Origin: Auraticoccus monumenti
Lineage (GTDB): Bacteria; Actinomycetota; Actinomycetes; Propionibacteriales; Propionibacteriaceae
DNA length: 64,000 nucleotides
NCBI RefSeq assembly: GCF_900101785.1
Contig: NZ_LT629688.1
Location: 2,108,001-2,172,000 of the forward strand
Direction: 5' to 3'
Shown here: positions 24,555-33,445 of the stretch, one piece after another
How positions within the stretch are numbered: position 1 is the stretch's first letter
Layout: each line of letters starts with the position of its first letter
Made by a program: the position numbers and the translations under genes
The notes under the pieces: model-generated
Databases searched by the model: none
What the model was told of the DNA's origin: nothing
What the model saw: the letters and a program-made list of their open reading frames with translations, nothing else

Positions 24555-25835
24555 GTGAGCCGATCATCGCCGTCGACGGCGTCGCTGGACCGGGGAGCCG
24601 GCGGCGGTGCGCCGGGGGGCATGGGCGCCGCCCAGCGCAACGCGCTGGTCACCGGTCTCTACGTCACCCAGTTCGTCGGGGTCGGCTTCCTGGCCACGGG
24701 GCTCGCGGCCATCCTCCGCGACGAGGGCTACAGCCTGGAGCTGCTCGGCTGGCTCGCACTGGCCGGTCTGGTCTGGCCGCTGAAGGTGCTCTGGGCGCCG
24801 GTCGTCGACCGCTGGGGCTCCCGCCGGCTGGGGCACTACCGGGGCTGGCTGCTGGTGCTGCAGCCGCTGATGGTGCTGGCCATCCTGGCCCTGATCCCCT
24901 TCGGCGACCTCTCGAACCTGGCGCCGATCATCGTCCTCGGCGTCCTGCTGGCCATGCTCTCCGCCACCCAGGACACCGCCAGCGACGCCATCGCGCTGCT
25001 GGTGATGCGGGGCCGCGAGCGCGGGCTGGCCAACGGCCTGCAGGTCCTCGGCGGCTACCTGGGCAACCTGCTCGGTGGTGGCCTGACCGTGGTGGTCTAC
25101 GACCGCTGGGGCTGGGCGGCCGCGATGCTGTTCCTCGCCGCCGTCACCGCGCTGCCCCTGCTCAACATCGTGCTGCTCCGCGAACCCGTCGTCGAGCGCC
25201 GCACCGCGCGGCTGGCCGACTCCTTCGCCGCCCTCGGCACGGTGCTCCGCCAGCCCGGCGCCGCCACCTGGTCCCTGCTGGTGGTCCCGCTCGCCGTCGG
25301 TGGGGCCGGCATGGTCACGGCCCTGCTCGGCCCGGCCCTGGTCGACCGCGGCTGGAGCCTGACCGAGGTGGCGGGGGTCAACGGCGTCCTCACCGGCGTC
25401 GCCGGCATGGTCGGCGGGCTGCTGGGCGGGCTGATGGTGCGCCAGCTCGGGCGGGTCCGGACGGTGGTGGCCAGCGCGTGCGTGCTGGTGCTGGGCGCCG
25501 TGGCCCTGGTCGTGGTGGCGTTCGGGGACGCGGAGCGGTTGCTGGTGGCGCCGGTGGTGGCGGTGTACTACGTCGCCTTCTGCGCCCTCACCGCGGTGCT
25601 CTACACCGTCAACATGGACTACTCCCGGCCGGCCAGTGCCGCCACGGACTACTCCCTGGTCAACACCCCGCCGCAGGTGGTCGGCTTCCTGGCCGGCTCG
25701 GTGGCCCTCTTCGCCGCCGAGGCCGTCGGCTACCGCCCGGTGGCGGTGGTGGCCGCGCTGCTGTTCGCCGCCGCCGGCTCCCTGGCCGTGCTGCACCTGG
25801 ACCGCCACCGCGACTTCCTGCGCACCCGCACGTAG
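24555..25835 (+). CDS. MFS transporter, AmpG/RhtX-like, probably iron-regulated
   Basis: A 426-residue membrane protein with about 12 segments. The AmpG/RhtX/FptX-type motifs are LKVLWAPVVDRWGSRRLGHYRGWLL and LSATQDTASDAIALLVMRGRERGLANGLQVLGGYLGNLLGGG. AmpG relatives import muropeptides, whereas RhtX/FptX relatives import siderophores. The IdeR-like box at 24518-24536 favours a siderophore or iron role. GTG 24555 has GGGGGA 6 nt upstream. It lies 34 nt after the Nudix-MobA gene but has its own promoter. Confidence 0.85.
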   Translation: MSRSSPSTASLDRGAGGGAPGGMGAAQRNALVTGLYVTQFVGVGFLATGLAAILRDEGYSLELLGWLALAGLVWPLKVLWAPVVDRWGSRRLGHYRGWLLVLQPLMVLAILALIPFGDLSNLAPIIVLGVLLAMLSATQDTASDAIALLVMRGRERGLANGLQVLGGYLGNLLGGGLTVVVYDRWGWAAAMLFLAAVTALPLLNIVLLREPVVERRTARLADSFAALGTVLRQPGAATWSLLVVPLAVGGAGMVTALLGPALVDRGWSLTEVAGVNGVLTGVAGMVGGLLGGLMVRQLGRVRTVVASACVLVLGAVALVVVAFGDAERLLVAPVVAVYYVAFCALTAVLYTVNMDYSRPASAATDYSLVNTPPQVVGFLAGSVALFAAEAVGYRPVAVVAALLFAAAGSLAVLHLDRHRDFLRTRT

Positions 25836-25840
25836 CGGGC

Positions 25841-25850
25841 GCCCCGGGGC
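25841..25850. terminator. Short palindrome between convergent stops
   Basis: GCCCCGGGGC is a perfect 10-bp palindrome between the TAG stop of the MFS gene and the TGA stop of the XPB gene. It is a weak candidate for a shared termination signal; there is no T-tract. Confidence 0.3.
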
Positions 25851-27497
25851 TCAGGCCTCGGGTTCGGCGCCGACCTCCTCGGCGTCGATGATCCGGTAGG
25901 AGTAGCCCTGCTCGGCCAGGAACCGCTGGCGGTGCTGGGCGAACTCGGCGTCGACGGTGTCGCGGGAGACCACGGCGTAGAAGCGCGCGGACTTGCCCTC
26001 CTGGGGACGCAGCAGCCGCCCGAGCCGCTGGGCCTCCTCCTGCCGGGAGCCGAACGCGCCGGAGACCTGGATCGCCACCTGGGCCGAGGGCAGGTCGACG
26101 GAGAAGTTGGCCACCTTGCTGACCACCAGCAGGTCGATCTCGCCGTCGCGGAAGGCCTGGTAGAGCTTCTCGCGCTGGCGGGTGGTGGTCTCGCCCTTGA
26201 TCAGCGGGGCGTCCAGGCGCTCGGCCAGCTCGTCGAGCTGGTCGACGTACTGCCCGATCACCAGCCGCGGCACCCCGGCGTGCCGGTGCACCAGCTGCTC
26301 CACCACCGCCATCTTCGACTCCGCCGAGGCGGCCAGGCGGTAGCGGACGTCCGGCTCGGCCATGGCGTAGGTCATCCGCTCCCCGTCGGTCAGGGTGACC
26401 CGGACCTCGACGCAGTCGGCGGGCGCGATCCAGCCCTGGGCCTCGATGTCCTTCCACGGCGCGTCGAACCGCTTGGGACCGATCAGGGAGAAGACGTCAC
26501 CCTCGTGGCCGTCCTCGCGGACCAGGGTGGCGGTCAGCCCGAGCCGGCGCCGGGCCTGCAGGTCGGCCGTCATCCGGAACACCGGGGCGGGCAGCAGGTG
26601 CACCTCGTCGTAGACCACCAGGCCCCAGTCCCGCGCCTCGAAGAGCTCCAGGTGGGGGTGGATCCCGTTCCGCTTCGTGGTGATCACCTGGTAGGTGGCG
26701 ATCGTCACCGGACGGATCTCCTTCCGGGCCCCGGAGTACTCACCGATCTCGTCCGCGGTCAGGGTGGTGCGCTTGATCAGCTCGTCGCGCCACTGCCGCG
26801 CCGAGACGGTGTTGGTGACCAGGATCAGCGTGGTGGCCGAGGCCTTGGCCATCGCCGCCGCCCCCACGATCGTCTTCCCCGCCCCGCAGGGCAGCACCAC
26901 CACACCGGACCCGCCGGCCCAGAACCCGTCCCTGGCCTGGATCTGGTACGGCCGCAGCTCCCAGCCGTCGGTGACCAGCTCGATCGGGTGCTTCTCCCCG
27001 TCGACGTAGCCCGCCAGGTCCTCCGCCGGCCAGCCCAGCTTGAGCAGGGTCTGCTTGAGGTGGCCGCGCTCGGAGGCGTGCACGGCGACGGTCTCGTCGT
27101 CGATGCGGGCCCCGAGCAGGCCCTTGACCTTGGCGCTGCGGGTGACCTCGGTGAGCACCGCCTTGTCGGTGGAGACCAGCACCAGCTCGTGCACCGGGTG
27201 CTTCTCGATCCGCAGCCGCCCGTAGCGGTCCATCGTGTCGGCCACGTCGACCAGCAGCGAGCTGGGCACCGGGTAGCGGCTGTACTGCAGCAGCACGTCC
27301 ACCACCTGCTCGGCGTCGTGCCCGGCCGCGCGTGCGTTCCACAGCCCCAGCGGAGTCAGCCGGTAGGTGTGGATGTGCTCCGGCGCCCGCTCCAGCTCGG
27401 CGAACGGGGCGATGGCCAGCCGGCAGGCCGCGGCCTGCTCGTGGTCGACCTCGAGCAGCAGGGTGCGGTCGGACTGGACGACGAGGGGCCCGGTCAC
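25851..27497 (-). CDS. DNA repair helicase, XPB family
   Basis: A 548-residue superfamily 2 helicase. An N-terminal domain of about 170 residues starts MTGPLVVQSDRTLLLEVDHE, and the helicase core follows. Walker A is GAGKT at about 205-209, Walker B DEVHLL, motif III LTATLVRED, and motif VI AQRLGRLLRP. Bacterial XPB homologues unwind 3'-5' and are linked with nucleotide excision repair. GTG 27497 is chosen because it gives the usual actinobacterial N-terminus and length. A helicase-associated gene lies 1.7 kb upstream on the same strand, separated by phoD. Confidence 0.94.
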   Translation of the reverse strand: MTGPLVVQSDRTLLLEVDHEQAAACRLAIAPFAELERAPEHIHTYRLTPLGLWNARAAGHDAEQVVDVLLQYSRYPVPSSLLVDVADTMDRYGRLRIEKHPVHELVLVSTDKAVLTEVTRSAKVKGLLGARIDDETVAVHASERGHLKQTLLKLGWPAEDLAGYVDGEKHPIELVTDGWELRPYQIQARDGFWAGGSGVVVLPCGAGKTIVGAAAMAKASATTLILVTNTVSARQWRDELIKRTTLTADEIGEYSGARKEIRPVTIATYQVITTKRNGIHPHLELFEARDWGLVVYDEVHLLPAPVFRMTADLQARRRLGLTATLVREDGHEGDVFSLIGPKRFDAPWKDIEAQGWIAPADCVEVRVTLTDGERMTYAMAEPDVRYRLAASAESKMAVVEQLVHRHAGVPRLVIGQYVDQLDELAERLDAPLIKGETTTRQREKLYQAFRDGEIDLLVVSKVANFSVDLPSAQVAIQVSGAFGSRQEEAQRLGRLLRPQEGKSARFYAVVSRDTVDAEFAQHRQRFLAEQGYSYRIIDAEEVGAEPEA

Positions 27498-27564
27498 GGG
27501 CGCTCGTGGGGGGTTCCGGGCATGGGGACCATTCTGCTCCCCCCGGCCAACGGGCGTGACCGCC

Positions 27565-29148
27565 TCAGACGACCGTCCCGTCCTCGACCTGCGCGACGCC
27601 CGGCCGGCCGTTCTCGACGTAGCCGACCGCGCGGGTGACGACCGGGGCGTCGGGGGTGGTGACCGAGGGCAGCACCAGGTAGTCGGTCCGCAGCACCTCG
27701 GGGGTGACGACGCAGCGCTGGTAGCCCCGGCGGTTGTTGTAGAAGCGGACGTGCGGGTTCTCCTCCAGGCGCCTCCGCCCGGCCGCACCAAGGTCCTGAC
27801 CGTCCCCGCCGGTGCTGATGGAGGTGCCCAGGAACTCGGCGCCGACGACGGGGGAGTCCGGGTCCTTGGAGCGCGGCTTCAGGTCGGCGGCCATGTTGGC
27901 GTGCGCGTCGCCGGAGACGACGACCATGTTGTCGATGCCGCGCTCGTGCACGGCGTCGAACAGCGTCTCCCGGGAGTGGTCGTAGCCGTCCCAGTTGCCG
28001 CCGCCGCCGAAGTCCTCACCCGGGCCCACCGTGTCGTCGGTCTCGGCGACCTTGGACTGCTGGGCCAGCACGTTCCAGGCGGCGGTGGAGGAGGTCATGC
28101 CCTCGAGCAGCCACTGCTCCTGCCGGTCGCCGAGGAGGGTGCGGTCGGGGTCGTCGCGGATCTCCAGGTTCTGCGTCTCGTCCAGGGCCTGGTCGCTGGC
28201 GTACTGCTGGGTGTCCAGCACGTGGAAGTCGGCCAGCCGGCCGTAGCGGACCCGGCGGAACAGCTGCATCGCCGGACCGCTGGGCAGCGACGTACGGCGC
28301 AGCGGCAGGTTCTCGTAGTAGGCCTGGTACGCGGCGGCGCGGCGCTCCAGGGCCGCCGGGGGGTCGGGGTCGACGGTGTGGTCGAACGGGATGTCGTGGT
28401 TGTCGGGCACCGACACGAAGGCGACCGAGGCGTGCGCGGCCTGCAGGTCGGGATCGCTCTTGTAGAGGCCGTAGCGGATCCGGTAGTCCGACAGGGTGAC
28501 GAGCTCGTGCAGGGGTCGGTTGACGCGGCCGTCGACCCCGTTCACCGAGCCCCCCTCGTAGATGTAGTCACCGAGGTGGAAGGCGACGTCCAGGTCGTCG
28601 GCGGCGAGGTGCCGCAACGCGGTGAAGTAGCCGTTGTTGTAGGCCTGGCAGCTCATGAAGGCGAACGTCATGGACCCCAGCACCGCGTCCTGGGCCGGGG
28701 CCGTCCGGGTCCGGCCGACGGGGCTGATGTGCGCCCCGACGCGGAAGCGGTACCAGTACACGCGGTCGGGCTGGAGGCGGTCGACCTCGACGTGCACCGA
28801 GTGGGCCAGGTCGGCCTCGGCGACAGCCACACCCCGGCGGACGACGCTGCGGCCCCGGAACGTCTCGTCGGTGGACACCTCCCAGCGGACCCCGATCGGG
28901 CGACGCGGGTCCGGCACGCCGCCCAGGCCGTCCTCAGCCACCGGGTCGGGGGCGATGCGGGTCCACAGCACCACCCCGTCGGGCAGCGGGTCACCGGAGG
29001 CGACACCGAGCCGGAACGGGTCGCCGGTGAGCCCGGCGGGGGCCAGCGAGGGACGGACCAGCCCGGCCAGCGGCAGCGCGGTCAGGGAGGCGGCGGTGAC
29101 GCCGAGGAAGCCTCGTCGGCCGAGGGCTGCGGTGCGGGGGAGGATCAC
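27565..29148 (-). CDS. phoD: PhoD-like alkaline phosphatase, Tat-secreted
   Basis: A 527-residue extracellular phosphodiesterase/phosphomonoesterase of the PhoD family. The first 35 residues carry a Tat signal, GRRGFLGVTAASLTALPLAGL. The N-terminal Fn3-like domain has FRLGVASGDPLPDGVVLWTRI. The catalytic domain has FMSCQAYNNGYFTA, FHLGDYIYEGG, VPDNHDI and VSGDAHANMAADL, fitting metal ligands (Fe/Ca in known PhoD). The start GTG 29148 leaves a normal Tat n-region; GTG 29232 would add 28 residues and is possible. No PHO box is recognisable upstream. Confidence 0.93.
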   Translation of the reverse strand: MILPRTAALGRRGFLGVTAASLTALPLAGLVRPSLAPAGLTGDPFRLGVASGDPLPDGVVLWTRIAPDPVAEDGLGGVPDPRRPIGVRWEVSTDETFRGRSVVRRGVAVAEADLAHSVHVEVDRLQPDRVYWYRFRVGAHISPVGRTRTAPAQDAVLGSMTFAFMSCQAYNNGYFTALRHLAADDLDVAFHLGDYIYEGGSVNGVDGRVNRPLHELVTLSDYRIRYGLYKSDPDLQAAHASVAFVSVPDNHDIPFDHTVDPDPPAALERRAAAYQAYYENLPLRRTSLPSGPAMQLFRRVRYGRLADFHVLDTQQYASDQALDETQNLEIRDDPDRTLLGDRQEQWLLEGMTSSTAAWNVLAQQSKVAETDDTVGPGEDFGGGGNWDGYDHSRETLFDAVHERGIDNMVVVSGDAHANMAADLKPRSKDPDSPVVGAEFLGTSISTGGDGQDLGAAGRRRLEENPHVRFYNNRRGYQRCVVTPEVLRTDYLVLPSVTTPDAPVVTRAVGYVENGRPGVAQVEDGTVV

Positions 29149-29244
29149 GGCTCCAGCGAACCCGGTGCGGACGTCGTCCGGCCCAACGCGAGGTGAAATG
29201 TGCGACGACAGGTGGGGTCGGGCGAGGCCCACCCCGACCGGCGC

Positions 29245-31425
29245 TCAGCCGCCGGCGTCCACCCGGGCGCCGACCACCCGGGCCAGCGGGACGGTGACGC
29301 CCCGGTCGCCGGGGGACCCGGCCAGCCGCACCGCCCCCGCGGTGATGGTCAGCACCCGGGCCCGGCGGGTGGTCGACTCGCCCTCGTCGGTGACCCAGTC
29401 CACCACCACGCGGGTGCCGTCGGAGGCGGCCCGGGTGAGGACGTCCACCGCGGAGTCGACGGCGCGGGCGCGGGCGCTGCGGTCCTGCTCGCGGGCCAGC
29501 AGCAGCTCCGCGGCCAGTGCCGGGTCGACCGGCTCGAGCGGCTCCTCCCCGCGGTGGCCGGGCTCGCGGGCCCGCGGCGGGGCGGGCGCGGTCAGCGTGG
29601 CGCCCGACGCGTCGGTGGCCACCGGGGCGAGCCCCAGCTGCTGCAGCACCCGCACCACCTCGTCCGGCTCGGCCGCGGCGGCGAGGAGGCCCGGGGCGAG
29701 CCGGTGCAGCCCGAGGGCGCCGGCCTCGGGACGTCCGAGCAGGCTGGTGGCCTGGGCGTCGTCGTCGCAGCGGACGACCGCCAGCACCGGTGTCACCCGG
29801 ATGCTGCCGTGGCGGCGGGCCACGTCGGAGAGCAGGTAGCGCAGCGGCTGGGGCAGACCGGTGGAGGAGTGCTCGGCCAGCCACTGCTCGATCTCGGCCA
29901 GCGACCAGCCGGCGTCGAAGGCCCGGCGCAGGCTGGACTCGGTGAACCGGTAGACCCCGCCGCCGCCGCGGGACTCCTGGGTGGCCAGCAGCCGGGCCAC
30001 CCGCGCCACCTCCGGGAGGAGCGGGCCGGGGGCCACCGCCGTCAGGTCGGCCTGCACCACCAGGTGGCCGACCGGGTCGGGGAACAGGGCGGCCAGCTCG
30101 GGGTCGAGGTCGGCGCCGACGGCCACCCGGGCCAGCGGTGAGACCGCGCCCATCGCCGTCAGCCCGGCCTGCTCGGCCTCGCTCAGCAGGTCGGTCACCA
30201 GCTCGGCCAGCGGCAGCCGCTCCGCCCACGCCGGGTGGTGCCAGGCCACCACGTCGACCAGCCCGGCCGGGTCCACCTGCCGGCCGACCGGCTGCTCGGC
30301 CAGCACGGCCAGGATGCCGGCGCGGATCTCGGTGGCGCCCCGGAGCTCGGCCTCCTCACCCAGGGGGTGGGCGCCGGCGCGCCCGGCCGCGACCGGCCAG
30401 CGCGGGTTGGACCGCCAGGCCCGGACCAGCTGGAGCCACCGCTGCGCCCCCGGGGTGGTGGTCCAGCGGTCGAACCGGGCGGTGGGCAGCAGCCGGGGAC
30501 CGTCGGCGGCCACCAGGCCGGCCGCCGAGGCCCACTCCAGCAGCATCGCCGACTGCTCCGGACGCAGCTCGGCGCGGCGACCCATGGCCGTCACGTCGCG
30601 CGCCGACACCCCGCCGTCGCGCAGCAGCGAGACGGTCCGCCGGTCCAGGTCCTCCACCAGCTGCTCCACGTCGTGCACCAGGGCCCAGGCCGCCCCCGCC
30701 CCGGCGCCCCGCACCAGCGAGGCCGACCGGGAGCGCGGTCCGAGCTCGGGCGGGTGCACCGGCGGCGGCTCGGCCACCAGCCGACCTCCGCGCAGCAGGA
30801 GGGCCACCTCGCGGGGCAGCAGCACCGTCTCGGGGTCGGCCGGGCGGAGCAGCCCCAGGGCCAGCAGCCGCTCCACCGGGTTCCGGGCCTCGGCCAGCGT
30901 CACCCGCCGGTCGGCCTGCCGCAGCGCACCCACCGGCCGCTGCCAGAGCAGCCGCTCCAGGATGACGCGCTCCTCGTCCCCGACCTGCTCCAGCGCCCGG
31001 TCCAGCTCGGCGGCCGGCAGCGGGCGGTTCGAGACCGGGGCCAGCCCGGCGGGGTGGGGCCCGAAGGCCTCCCGGACCGTGCGGACCAGGTGCAGCTCCT
31101 CGTCGGGGCCCCACAGCAGCGCGCGCAGCCGCAGGTCCTGCACGGCGGCCGCCACCTCGGCGGGGGTGCCGACCCCCAGCAGCGCGTGCACCCCGGCCGC
31201 GTCGGCGCCGTCGGCGGAGGCGGCCAGCGCCAGGGCCACGGTCCGCTGCCAGGCGTCCAGCCGGTCCAGGGCCCGGGCCACCGAGGCCGGGGTCAGCGCC
31301 CGCTGCACCAGCTCGGTGAAGTCGGCCGGCAGCGGGCGGACCAGGTCCTCGCGGTGGCGGAGCAGGGTCGTGAGGTCGTCGGGGGAGAAGGCGGCCAGGG
31401 CCTCGCCGAGGGTGCGCGCGGCCAC
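29245..31425 (-). CDS. Helicase-associated protein (XPB-partner type)
   Basis: A 726-residue protein of the actinobacterial family often labelled helicase C-terminal domain-containing. It has no Walker motifs. N-terminal repeats such as LGEALAAFSPDDLTTLLRHREDLV are followed by winged-helix-like parts. A C-terminal XPB/Ssl2-like helicase-associated domain has SPLARVAVG, LVVQADLTAVAPGPLLPEVARVARLLATQESRGGGGVYRFTESSLRRAFDAG and QPLRYLLSDVARRHG. It is usually found beside XPB and may be its partner. GTG 31425 is supported by the stop of the upstream gene only 2 nt away. Confidence 0.85.
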   Translation of the reverse strand: MAARTLGEALAAFSPDDLTTLLRHREDLVRPLPADFTELVQRALTPASVARALDRLDAWQRTVALALAASADGADAAGVHALLGVGTPAEVAAAVQDLRLRALLWGPDEELHLVRTVREAFGPHPAGLAPVSNRPLPAAELDRALEQVGDEERVILERLLWQRPVGALRQADRRVTLAEARNPVERLLALGLLRPADPETVLLPREVALLLRGGRLVAEPPPVHPPELGPRSRSASLVRGAGAGAAWALVHDVEQLVEDLDRRTVSLLRDGGVSARDVTAMGRRAELRPEQSAMLLEWASAAGLVAADGPRLLPTARFDRWTTTPGAQRWLQLVRAWRSNPRWPVAAGRAGAHPLGEEAELRGATEIRAGILAVLAEQPVGRQVDPAGLVDVVAWHHPAWAERLPLAELVTDLLSEAEQAGLTAMGAVSPLARVAVGADLDPELAALFPDPVGHLVVQADLTAVAPGPLLPEVARVARLLATQESRGGGGVYRFTESSLRRAFDAGWSLAEIEQWLAEHSSTGLPQPLRYLLSDVARRHGSIRVTPVLAVVRCDDDAQATSLLGRPEAGALGLHRLAPGLLAAAAEPDEVVRVLQQLGLAPVATDASGATLTAPAPPRAREPGHRGEEPLEPVDPALAAELLLAREQDRSARARAVDSAVDVLTRAASDGTRVVVDWVTDEGESTTRRARVLTITAGAVRLAGSPGDRGVTVPLARVVGARVDAGG

Positions 31426-31427
31426 GC

Positions 31428-32306
31428 TCAGCCCCAGCTGGACGAGCCGCGGGTGGACGCCTGGGGACGCTGCTCGGGCTCGCCGGCCTGGATGCTGAGG
31501 TAGGAGATGACCGGGGCCGCCACCAGCATGGCGAGGCAGACCAGCACCGACGGGGAGCGGAGGGCCTCCACCGTCCCGGCCCAGGAGAGGGTCTGGACGA
31601 AGCCGACCATGCCGCCGAGGGTGACGAAGCCCAGCCCGATCAGCAGCCCGAGACGCAGCTGCTGGCGACGGCGCCGGGCCATGCCGGTCAGCAGCAGCGC
31701 GGCCACCACGGCGAACGGGGACAGGATCGGGATCAGGCCGATGGCCAGGAAGATCAGCAGCGGCGTGCCGACGCCGTCGACCACCTGGCGCAGCAGGCTG
31801 CGGTCGTCGGTGGGGACCTGCGGCGGGGCCCAGGTGACCGGGGAGAACCACTGGTCGGTGCCGGGCGCGGGCAGCGGGGGTCCGGGCACCGGCGGCTGCT
31901 GGCCCGGCCGCATCCCCTGGGTGGCGACGAAGGGCTGCCGGGGGTCGTGCCCCGGCGGGGCGGCGGGGACGGGGACCGGCGCCGTCCCCGGAGGGGCCCA
32001 GGAGCTGGAGTGGGCGGCGTTCCAGGCGGGTCCCACCGCGGACTGCTCGGTCATCATCGCGCTGACCACCTCGAAGGCGCGGTGCGGGTCGCGCGGCACG
32101 TCGGTGCGGGGGACCAGGGTGTCCAGCGGAGCCACCTGCTGGGGCGGCTGGTACCCGGTCGGCGGCTGCAGCGGCGCGCGGGGCGGCGGGGGCGGGGCGG
32201 GTGCGGCGGCGTCCAGCGCGGTGGCCTCGCGCGGCGCCTCGAACTGGTCCGGGCGCTGGTGGGGCGCGTACTCCGGTCCGTCCTCCCAGGTCGCCATGCC
32301 GGCCAT
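31428..32306 (-). CDS. Proline-rich membrane protein
   Basis: A 292-residue protein. The N-terminal 175 residues are Pro/Ala/Gln-rich and disordered (APAPPPPPRAPLQPPTGYQPPQQ). Three hydrophobic segments follow: LLIFLAIGLIPILSPFAVVAALLL, LGLLIGLGFVTLGGMVGFVQ and SVLVCLAMLVAAPVISYL. The topology suggests a cytoplasmic tail and a small membrane domain. No enzyme motif is seen. ATG 32306 or the in-frame ATG 32297 could start it; neither has a good ribosome site. It is co-directional with the helicase-associated gene, 2 nt away, and divergent from nagB. Confidence 0.7.
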   Translation of the reverse strand: MAGMATWEDGPEYAPHQRPDQFEAPREATALDAAAPAPPPPPRAPLQPPTGYQPPQQVAPLDTLVPRTDVPRDPHRAFEVVSAMMTEQSAVGPAWNAAHSSSWAPPGTAPVPVPAAPPGHDPRQPFVATQGMRPGQQPPVPGPPLPAPGTDQWFSPVTWAPPQVPTDDRSLLRQVVDGVGTPLLIFLAIGLIPILSPFAVVAALLLTGMARRRRQQLRLGLLIGLGFVTLGGMVGFVQTLSWAGTVEALRSPSVLVCLAMLVAAPVISYLSIQAGEPEQRPQASTRGSSSWG

Positions 32307-32369
32307 CGTATCGCCGCTGGCCACTAGCATGACCCGCGTCACGACCGACCCGGCCCGAGGAGCGAGTGA

Positions 32370-33155
32370 GTGGAAGTCATCATCTGTCCCGACGCCGACG
32401 AGGTGGGACGGGTCGCCGCCGCCAAGGTGGGCCAGGTCTGCGCCGCCGCGAGCCGGCCGGTGCTCGGTCTGGCCACCGGCTCCTCGCCGCTGGCCATCTA
32501 CCGCCATCTCCAGCTGATGGTGGGCGAGGGCCGGCTCGACCTCGGCCGGGCCAGCGCCTTCGCCCTCGACGAGTACGTGGGTCTCGACCCCGCCCACCCG
32601 GAGAGCTACCGCAGCGTCATCCACCGCACCGTCACCGAGCCGCTCGGGCTCGACCCCGACCGGGTCCACGTGCCCGACGGCAGCGCCGAGGACCTGGAGC
32701 AGGCCGCCGCCGGCTACGACCGGGCCATCGCCGAGGCCGGTGGGGTGGACGTCCAGATCCTCGGCATCGGCAGCAACGGCCACATCGGCTTCAACGAGCC
32801 CACCTCGTCCTTCGCCTCGCGCACCCGGATCAAGACCCTGACCCAGCGCACCCGGCTGGACAACCAGCGGTTCTTCGACAGCCTCGAGGACGTCCCCACC
32901 CACTGCCTCACCCAGGGCCTCGGCACCATCATGGACGCCCGCCACGTCGTCCTGGTCGCCCAGGGCGAGGCGAAGGCGCAGGCCGTCGCGGCGACCGTCG
33001 AGGGTCCGGTGACGGCCCTGGTCCCGGCCAGCGTGCTGCAGTTCCACCAGCGGGCCACCGTCGTGGTGGACGAGCTGGCGGCGAGCCGTCTCCAGCTCGG
33101 GGACTACTACCGCGAGGTCTACGCCGGCAAACCCGCGTGGCAGCGGTTCGCCTGA
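32370..33155 (+). CDS. nagB: Glucosamine-6-phosphate deaminase
   Basis: A 261-residue enzyme that converts glucosamine-6-phosphate to fructose-6-phosphate and ammonia. Conserved parts are VLGLATGSSPLAIYRHL, FALDEYVGLDP (catalytic aspartate), ILGIGSNGHIGFNEP (active-site His/Glu) and LTQGLGTIMDARHVVLVAQGEAKA. Length is typical. GTG 32370 has GAGGAG upstream, and TAGCAT about 45 nt before is a likely -10. nagA, the step before it, is 22 kb away, so the two genes are not in one operon. Confidence 0.96.
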   Translation: MEVIICPDADEVGRVAAAKVGQVCAAASRPVLGLATGSSPLAIYRHLQLMVGEGRLDLGRASAFALDEYVGLDPAHPESYRSVIHRTVTEPLGLDPDRVHVPDGSAEDLEQAAAGYDRAIAEAGGVDVQILGIGSNGHIGFNEPTSSFASRTRIKTLTQRTRLDNQRFFDSLEDVPTHCLTQGLGTIMDARHVVLVAQGEAKAQAVAATVEGPVTALVPASVLQFHQRATVVVDELAASRLQLGDYYREVYAGKPAWQRFA

Positions 33156-33185
33156 GCGCTGTTCTCGGTTCTTCCTGGTGGGTCC

Positions 33186-33302
33186 GCGCCGTGCTCCTCC
33201 CCGGCGAGGTGTCCCGCCCGGTCGAGCCTCCTCCTCGTTCCTCGGAGGAGTTCTCCCAACGCCCGCCACACCCCGACACCTCGCCGGGGAGGAGCACGTC
33301 GC
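33186..33302. repeat. Long inverted repeat downstream of nagB
   Basis: Arms of 24 bp (33190-33213 and 33275-33298) are perfectly complementary, beginning CGTGCTCCTCC. With one mismatch they extend to 28 bp. The 61-bp interior has a further CTCCTC/GAGGAG hairpin. It lies 30 nt past the nagB stop. It could be a strong terminator, a palindromic repeat or a MITE-like remnant. No target-site duplication or coding capacity is visible. Confidence 0.85.
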
Positions 33303-33368
33303 TCCTGCCGGGGTGACGGGTTGGTGCGCGCTCAGGTCGTGACCGCTCGGGCCTTCACGAGGTCGGGG

Positions 33369-33389
33369 GGACCGCAGGGGCTGCGGTCC
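33369..33389. repeat. Small perfect hairpin in the repeat island
   Basis: GGACCGCAG and CTGCGGTCC, 9 bp each, flank a GGG loop. It lies between the long inverted repeat and the tandem repeats, making the whole interval from 33186 to 33829 rich in secondary structure. Confidence 0.6.
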
Positions 33390-33445
33390 GCTACCAGGCT
33401 CGGCTCCGAGGTCGGTGACGGTCGCCCGGCCGTCGCCTCTCCTTG

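Noticed and set aside
24555-25835. AmpG muropeptide permease
   Set aside because: The sequence family fits, but the iron box makes a siderophore-type role more likely; kept as an alternative in the entry.
33186-33302. Insertion sequence
   Set aside because: The inverted repeats enclose only 61 bp with no transposase; no target duplication could be seen.
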